DNA from: Acanthopleura granulata
Lineage: Eukaryota; Mollusca; Polyplacophora; Chitonida; Chitonidae
Reading direction: 5' to 3'
Assembly (NCBI GenBank): GCA_016165875.1
Contig: JABBOT010000015.1
Coordinates: forward strand, 1,581,921 to 1,645,920
DNA length: 64,000 nt
A program made the translations under genes and the position numbers. The notes under the pieces were generated by a model. That model had not been told where the DNA came from. It did not search any database and saw only the letters and a program-made list of their open reading frames with translations. Shown piece after piece: positions 60,701-64,000 of the stretch. How positions within the stretch are numbered: position 1 is the first letter of the stretch; each line of letters starts with the position of its first letter.

Positions 60701-63700
60701 ATGCACACACAAAAACACATCCCATCATCACCATTATCATCATCATCATCTTTATTTACACTCAATCAACATGTGTAACACAGTCATATTGCAGGCCGAT
60801 TATCATCTGTGTACAAGGCTACCTGTGCAAAATGGCTACTCCAGGCCGTTTATTGTCATTTCTGTGTACAAGGCTACCCTTGTAAAATGGCCTCATCATC
60901 ATCAACTTTACTCACATTCAATCAACATTTGTAACACAGTCATATTCCAGGCTGTTTATTGTCTTTTCTGTGTACAAGGCTACCCTTGCTAACCAGCTTC
61001 ATCATCATCATCTTTATGATGACCGCACTGGTGGGAGGCTTCGGGTTATTGCGCTGCACTAGCGTGCTAACCAACTGAGCCACGGAGGCCCCCTATTTCT
61101 CTTTGAAAATGTGCTGGAACTCAGGTAAAGTCTTCGGTGTCAAAAAGTCGCAAAAAAAGGCCTGGAATTGTGTCATACGGCCGAGTGTTACAATGCTTTA
61201 GCTTTAGTAACGTCTCTTTGTCTAGCAATCAAGAGATTTAGGTCATATGCACTTGAAACAGATATCCAGATCATCATTACGGCATTTAATATTTGTGATA
61301 CTCACAGCATGGGTAAATCCGAACTCTGCCATTTGACAGGCATAGATAAATTTATAGGGCTGAAAAAAAAAAAAAAAAAAGAGAAAGTTAGTCATCAAAA
61401 TAACGTATCGTCATCTTTGCTACAACATCCATTTCATGGCCAGTGTGAAAGCATACTTATTATCCACAATGAAGAATATTTCAATTCTGCAACTAAAGTG
61501 AAAATGATTTGATTCCTTAATCCAAAATTTACAACATGGAATTTAATATAGTTTGCGTTACCTGTATTATCCAGGATGTTAACTCATATGACTAACATCT
61601 GTTTAATATAGTATAGTTTTGTTAATTATCCATGGGCAAGGCCATCAATAAAAATACTTTTGTTGCAGGTAACCCAAACAACCCTTCAAAAAAATATTTC
61701 TTGGGCTTCTAATAGATGGAATTTGCTTTTTTCTTTTTCTCCCCATGTTAATTTCTTACCTATATTTAAATCCTTACTCATTTCATTAGCAAGAATAAAG
61801 AAATGTATTCCTACCAACTGACCCTATGTTTTCTGATAGGGTTGTGTTACCCGCAACAGACAATTCTTTAACGATTGCCCTAGAAATCTTAAAGTACGTG
61901 GGAAGGTCTGCCAGCAACCTGTGGATGGTTGTGGGTTTCCCCTGGGCTTCCGGTTTCCTGACACCATAATACTGGCCACCGTGATAAAGTGATATATTCT
62001 GGAGTACAGCGTAAAACAACAAATAAACATCAAATAAATAAATAAAAATCGTAAAAGCCAATATTGAGAGTTTAATACATGTTCAAATAAATCCTTAACC
62101 CACCCACAAAATCAAACCTAACATTTTTACTGACTTTCACACAACCATCCAAAGGCTGAATGTCTATTACACCCCACACCAGATTATCCTTAACTTAAGA
62201 TTCCTTCATACAGTATCAGAAAACTAGGATGGTTCTGTTCATAAAGGTGAGTTTGATTAATTAGAGATTAAAAATCATAAAACACACATCTCCTTGCAGC
62301 ACAATATAAGACACAACTAACCAACCCCAGGCCACGAGGGTTTATTTATTTTCTTATGTGAATGGCGTTCAATACCATACTATAAATTTTTCATTTATAC
62401 ATCAATGACCAGGTTTACGGGTGAATGAAAGTGGGGTATCCAGGATAGAACTTATTGGCTTATGGCAAGTCATTGCACATGAGCGCTGTCAACAACTTAT
62501 TGTCACATTTTCCCAAATAATGAGGGAGATGGAATTTACAAATTTCCGTCCAAGACCTAGGGGCAATTCCACAAAAACCATTTCTGACTCAAGTCAAAAT
62601 TTCATATATGATTTTAGGGCTTACTGTAAATCTTCTGCCTTTTCAACCACTGAAGCACCTTTTTTTCAGTGGTTTTTATGCATACATTGATTATGAAAAT
62701 TATGCTAAAAATGATTTGTTTGTGTGATTAAGGATGTAAGCTTCATAAAAGTGTGCAAATTTTTTCTTTATGCCCCATACTTCTGTCAGAATGCTTAATA
62801 ACATTGGTTCCAAAGGGGGTTGAAAAAAGTGAAGAATTGGGGTATTCTTGGGTTTAGAAATTAAAATTTCGATTTATATGTGTCAAATTTCAACTTCCAA
62901 TGTCAAAAACTAAACACTGTGATGATGTTTTAAATTTTGACTTTTGACAACAGAAAAGACAACAAAAAATATAACCAAAGTTATTTCAGAAGACATTTCT
63001 TATGACGTCCTTGACAACTCTATAAAACACCTTCTTAAACTGGAATTCTTACCAGGCCTTAGCATTCTCCATTTTAAAGAAAACGGAAACATGATGTTGC
63101 GCCATCCGTACCCCACACCCTTCAACATTAAGGCCGAGACACTGGTCCACTTTGTTATTATAATCGAAGGCCACGTATCGTAGCCTCCTGATTGGGACCT
63201 TGGGGAATAACCCCAGATGTATTCCACTACCACTTTCTCGTTGAAAATGGCTTTAATTTACATGAGATCTGTTTCGTTATCAAAAGGAAAACAGCTGATT
63301 TAACATTACTTCTATATGGTGAACTAAGTATGGATGACGTCACAGCGGAAAAAGATGTCTTCTTGGGTGGTAGAAATATCTTGCCCTTGATTGGTTAAAA
63401 CTGAGAGAATGGTGGCCCATTCAATTTTCCCCAAACGGGTGTTTTTGCTTACTTTGAACTACGATATCTAGGTTATCATACATCACAGAAATTAACTGTG
63501 ACATTTTTTGAACTCTGAATCGGATTCTTTATCGACGCGCATACACATCTGGTCCAGTGTTGACTTCTCTTTTACGTCAGAAATGTCTCTGTGGAGTCAA
63601 CCCCAGGTCTGAACCTACACCTTGTGTGTCCTAGTAAAAGGTAACCACCGTAAACTATTGGACCATGGCCACTCCATTAAGCATATGAATTAAAATTCAA

Positions 63701-63867
63701 ACTTCAAAACTTCAGACTTGCTTTCAATTAATTACGTAACAAACAGAACCACAGATCTTACCTGGAATGGAGCTAATATGGATAGTGGATTCCCTAAAGA
63801 TAATGCATATTCATAAACTTCTGTGCACTGTATGGCCTCATTGGTGGCAAACTCATCAAACGGTAGA
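39535..63867 (-). CDS. SEC16: Protein transport protein Sec16 homologue (C-terminal part, 15 exons)
   Basis: Sec16 is the peripheral ER-membrane scaffold that marks ER exit sites and binds COPII coat proteins (Sec13, Sec23, Sec12). Fifteen minus-strand exons join in frame to about 635 codons plus a stop. The first four exons carry the end of the ACE1/Sec23-binding domain: FATNEAIQCTEVYEY, YKFIYACQMAEFGFTHA, ALHYCEVIAS and EDPYWLQQLQ. A long Gln/Tyr/Gly-rich low-complexity segment follows. Then comes the conserved C-terminal block, PKNEMKLPKDENPS joined to IIWDPVKNRWVN, RSRYVDVLNP, and SSLSSLSREVQQF. The end is Gln/Ser-rich and basic (RPRYGQRRQYPK). These motifs match metazoan SEC16A as I know it. 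The full-length protein is over 2000 residues in vertebrates, so most of the N-terminal half lies past 64000. The introns hold minisatellites and SINEs. No frameshift or stop was seen. Confidence 0.95.
39988..40130 (-). mobile_element. SINE family 1 fragment in SEC16 last intron
   Basis: The plus strand shows TGGTGTTTTACGCCGTACTC, AATAATATTTCACTC and CTGCAGGTTGCTGGCGGACC. The head is missing. Confidence 0.85.
41057..41210 (-). mobile_element. SINE family 1 fragment in SEC16 intron
   Basis: The plus strand shows TGATTGGGGTTTTAAGCCAT, ATGGTGGGAGGAAGCCGGGC and CTTCCCACCTACGGTCG in family order. Confidence 0.85.
44020..44230 (-). mobile_element. SINE family 1, near full length, in SEC16 intron
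   Basis: The plus strand runs from TATTTATTTACGCCGCACTC through CCATCCGCAGGTTGG and CCCACGTACGGCCG to CATTATGCTGCGCTAG, the complement of the head. Confidence 0.9.
44572..44631 (-). CDS. SEC16: SEC16 exon: SSLSSLSREVQQF
   Basis: Acceptor CTGTTTTTCCAG, donor CAG|GTAACC. 20 codons in phase 0: HSRSSSLSSLSREVQQFTQQ. The SSLSREV motif is shared with vertebrate SEC16A near its C terminus. Confidence 0.92.
46262..46477 (-). mobile_element. SINE family 1 in SEC16 intron
   Basis: The plus strand runs from TTATTTATTTACTTGATTGG to GCTCCGGCGCACTAACC, with the segment between GGTGTT and CCACCAGCATT deleted. Confidence 0.9.
46813..48208. repeat. 56-bp minisatellite, about 25 copies, in SEC16 intron
   Basis: Unit words in order: TTTTTCATCATCATTTACAG, TGCCCCATACAGGTGACGG, TTTAGCTGGCCTTTATC. 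A few units carry TACCCTATATAGATGACCGG instead, and these variants recur at intervals, which suggests multi-unit duplication. Confidence 0.97.
48438..49077. repeat. 81-bp minisatellite, about 8 copies, open on the minus strand
   Basis: Unit words: TCCTGACAAGAGTCAGATTC, CTGGATTACTGTCAAACATA, AAGCATTGTTTTCGTCCTTA, GCTCGTTGGTGGTTCTCA. Copies are more than 95 percent alike by eye. As 81 is a multiple of 3, the minus strand is open throughout, giving a 27-residue repeat (TVIQESDSCQD, ENHQRAKDENNALCL). There is no ATG and no convincing splice pair, so it is listed as a repeat. Confidence 0.95.
49630..49730 (-). CDS. SEC16: SEC16 exon: Ser/Thr/Pro-rich
   Basis: Acceptor CTGACATTTCAG, donor GAG|GTAAGTTG. 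Enters phase 1 and leaves phase 0. Contains VPSSDASTAANPGVSDGTP. It is not conserved in sequence; it is accepted on splice sites and phase. Confidence 0.85.
51003..51143 (-). CDS. SEC16: SEC16 exon: RSRYVDVLNP
   Basis: Acceptor GTTGTGGCTACCAG, donor GCAG|GTGAGTGTG. Phase 1 in and out. ARSRYVDVLNPGS is a conserved Sec16 motif; a Ser/Thr/Pro-rich tail follows. Confidence 0.94.
51945..52090 (+). mobile_element. SINE family 1, 3' part, in SEC16 intron
   Basis: GAGTTCAAGCCCGGC, GGTTTCCCTGGGCTCTGC, CGGTTTCCTCCCACC, AAGTGAAATATTATTGAC and AAACAAATAAATACC occur in family order, antisense to SEC16. Confidence 0.85.
52651..52722 (-). CDS. SEC16: SEC16 exon: Gly/Pro-rich, NRFQKPTAR
   Basis: Acceptor TTATTTGTGTTGCAG, donor AGGG|GTAAGT. 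Phase 1 in and out, 72 nt, encoding GPAGSVSGGMGPPGG and NRFQKPTAR. Confidence 0.9.
53085..54372. repeat. 46-bp minisatellite, about 28 copies, in SEC16 intron
   Basis: Unit words: TTACGTGTAGTCATAGGGCA, ACATGTCACAGTAAATCTTC, CCACAG. Variant units (TCGTATGG, GTAGGGAAAC) recur. The array ends about 225 bp from a SEC16 exon. Confidence 0.97.
54597..54699 (-). CDS. SEC16: SEC16 exon: IIWDPVKNRWVN block
   Basis: Acceptor TTTGTCTCCTAG, donor ACAG|GTGAGG. Enters phase 0 and leaves phase 1. IIWDPVKNRWVNTDGGEDEQ continues the conserved block and is followed by a Pro-rich stretch. Confidence 0.95.
55412..55925. repeat. 39-bp minisatellite, about 13 copies, open on the minus strand
   Basis: Unit words: AAAGTGTGTTGATAGTATAG and CTGAAAATTAAGGTTATAC. 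The period is a multiple of 3 and the minus strand stays open, giving the 13-residue repeat QHTLYNLNFQLYY. There is no ATG start, and it is probably non-coding. Confidence 0.95.
56400..56516 (-). CDS. SEC16: SEC16 exon: PKNEMKLPKDENPS block
   Basis: Acceptor ATTATTCACTAG, donor TCT|GTGAGTATA. 39 codons in phase 0. After a Gly run come ILSFLASKLPF and PKNEMKLPKDENPS, the start of the conserved C-terminal block shared with vertebrate SEC16A. Confidence 0.94.
57095..57265 (-). CDS. SEC16: SEC16 exon: Ser/Arg-rich region
   Basis: Acceptor CTCTACCTGAAG, donor AAG|GTAATT. 57 codons in phase 0, with GGPVRQRTVSGGSSLSSGRP and IKASPYSNKSAQPIQPRN. Confidence 0.88.
57721..57893 (-). CDS. SEC16: SEC16 exon: Ser/Thr-rich region
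   Basis: Acceptor ATGGTTTGACAG, donor AAG|GTGAGC. Enters phase 1 and leaves phase 0; 58 codons including DSSVPSDSGFVGDPTTFG and SDYWAASNMTTNK. Confidence 0.87.
58233..58325 (-). CDS. SEC16: SEC16 exon: Tyr/Gly-rich region
   Basis: Acceptor TTCTTCTTGTTCAG, donor CAAG|GTCAGG. Phase 1 in and out. It encodes GYNYGYQQSDGTYGYSTQAG and then YDSGADKRYSQ. Confidence 0.88.
58931..59273 (-). CDS. SEC16: SEC16 exon: low-complexity Gln/Tyr-rich region
   Basis: Acceptor GTCTTCAATTAG, donor CAGG|GTAAAG (phase 1). 114 codons plus one base. It contains a seven-Gln run (EQWEQQQQQQQAAQEVEEV) and a Tyr/Asn/Gln-rich end (DPDYANQAYDPNQYNQ). Disordered regions of this kind lie between the central and C-terminal conserved parts of Sec16. 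Confidence 0.88.
59923..60030 (-). CDS. SEC16: SEC16 exon: end of central domain
   Basis: Acceptor TTGTTTGACTCAG, donor GAG|GTCAGT. 36 codons in phase 0, with LSCRLKYYDPQ and EDPYWLQQLQRACQGLE, matching the WL..L region that closes the Sec16 central domain. Confidence 0.92.
60610..60696 (-). CDS. SEC16: SEC16 exon (ACE1 domain): ALHYCEVIA
   Basis: Acceptor GTGCATACAG, donor GAT|GTGAGTATTC. 29 codons in phase 0. ALHYCEVIAS is one of the most conserved Sec16 motifs; it is followed by YSLPFVKQLYD. Confidence 0.94.
60728..61012. repeat. Degenerate 2-3 copy tandem repeat, CATCAT-rich
   Basis: ATCATCATC, CAATCAACAT, GTAACACAGTCATATT, CTGTGTACAAGGCTACC and AAAATGGC blocks repeat with internal duplication. 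Lies beside a SINE head fragment. Confidence 0.75.
61017..61092 (-). mobile_element. SINE family 1, tRNA-like head only
   Basis: The plus strand ends TGCGCTGCACTAGCGTGC, TAACCAACTGAGCCACGG, AGGCCCC. Reversed, this is GGGGCCTCCGTGGCTCAG and TTGGTTAGCACGC, a clear tRNA 5' half with box A. No matching 3' half or anticodon arm is present, so it is not a tRNA gene. Confidence 0.8.
61306..61359 (-). CDS. SEC16: SEC16 exon (ACE1 domain): YKFIYACQMAEFG
   Basis: Acceptor poly-T ... TTTCAG, donor GCT|GTGAGTATC. 18 codons, phase 0 at both ends: PYKFIYACQMAEFGFTHA. It joins directly to FQ of the previous exon, as in vertebrate Sec16. Confidence 0.93.
61892..62046 (+). mobile_element. SINE family 1, 3' part, in SEC16 intron
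   Basis: GTACGTGGGAAGGTCTGCC, AGCAACCTGTGGATGG, CGGTTTCCTGACACC, GAGTACAGCGTAAAAC and a tail CATCAAATAAATAAATAAA. Confidence 0.9.
62338..62403 (-). mobile_element. SINE family 1, short degraded 3' fragment
   Basis: TTTATTTATTTTCTTATGTG, GGCGTTCAATACCATACT and TTTTTCATTTATAC match the reversed family tail weakly. Confidence 0.45.
62404..63761 (-). other. SEC16 intron, no other feature
   Basis: AT-rich intron. Open frames here (62421-62690 and 62944-63183, plus) lack motifs. No extra SEC16 exon was recognised. Confidence 0.35.
63762..63867 (-). CDS. SEC16: SEC16 exon (ACE1 domain): FATNEAIQ
   Basis: Acceptor ATTTTTGTTTCCAG, donor CCAG|GTAAGA. It enters after two bases of a split codon and leaves phase 0. 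It encodes LPFDEFATNEAIQ ... LAPFQ, the helix-rich part of the Sec16 central domain. It is the most upstream exon visible. Confidence 0.93.
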
Positions 63868-64000
63868 CTGGAAACAAAAATCAGAGTGATCATTATCAAA
63901 TGCTGAGAGTCCACAAAACAAAACAATTACAAATACGTGCAGATTTTAGATCTCAAGCTTCACAATCAATGAATGTTACTTCTGACATCATCAATATCTT

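Noticed and set aside
61017..61092. tRNA gene from the GGGGCCTCCGTGGCTCAG head
   Set aside because: Only a 5' half with box A is present; no anticodon or acceptor pairing. It is the head of SINE family 1.

Overview
This is a piece of an AT-rich animal nuclear genome. Evidence: spliced genes with canonical GT-AG introns, one unmistakable metazoan gene (SEC16) broken into 15 visible exons over 24 kb, many copies of a tRNA-headed SINE ending in AATAAATAAAT, a degenerate Penelope-like retroelement and several intronic minisatellites. The SINE type suggests a marine lophotrochozoan (mollusc or brachiopod). That placement is recalled from general familiarity with such repeats and was not checked.

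Layout. (1) About 1-9.5 kb, plus strand: mostly non-coding, with scattered small exon candidates (2986-3036, 5128-5178, 5863/5876-5917, 9381-9471). Two of their basic peptides resemble an exon of the next gene. (2) 10260-16565, plus strand: an unrecognised candidate gene for a secreted protein. It has a signal-peptide exon, a string of 27-57 nt exons that all start and end in phase 0, a Cys-containing last exon and an AATAAA signal. Several exons are visible duplicates of each other. This is the most novel item in the window. (3) 16.6-30.8 kb: gene-poor and repeat-rich, with small minisatellites, two SINE families, a decayed Penelope-like element (20.26-22.11 kb, minus) and a 7-copy, 170-bp satellite whose units each carry an inverted repeat (25.52-26.69 kb). 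(4) 30.8-34.6 kb, plus strand: a second tentative group of exons, with a six-Cys exon, a Gly/Thr linker exon, a frame-broken relative and a possible last exon. It also holds an 85-bp tandem array.

(5) 39.5-63.9 kb, minus strand: the C-terminal ~635 residues of the Sec16 homologue, the COPII scaffold at ER exit sites. It runs from inside the ACE1/Sec23-binding domain to the stop codon; the rest lies beyond 64000. All 15 exons join with consistent phases. The introns contain four unrelated minisatellites (units 56, 81, 46 and 39 bp) and at least eight SINE fragments. The 81- and 39-bp arrays are open on the sense strand.

The genes show no functional link to each other. Exon calls outside SEC16 rest on splice-site fit, phase consistency and internal similarity only; transcript data would be decisive.
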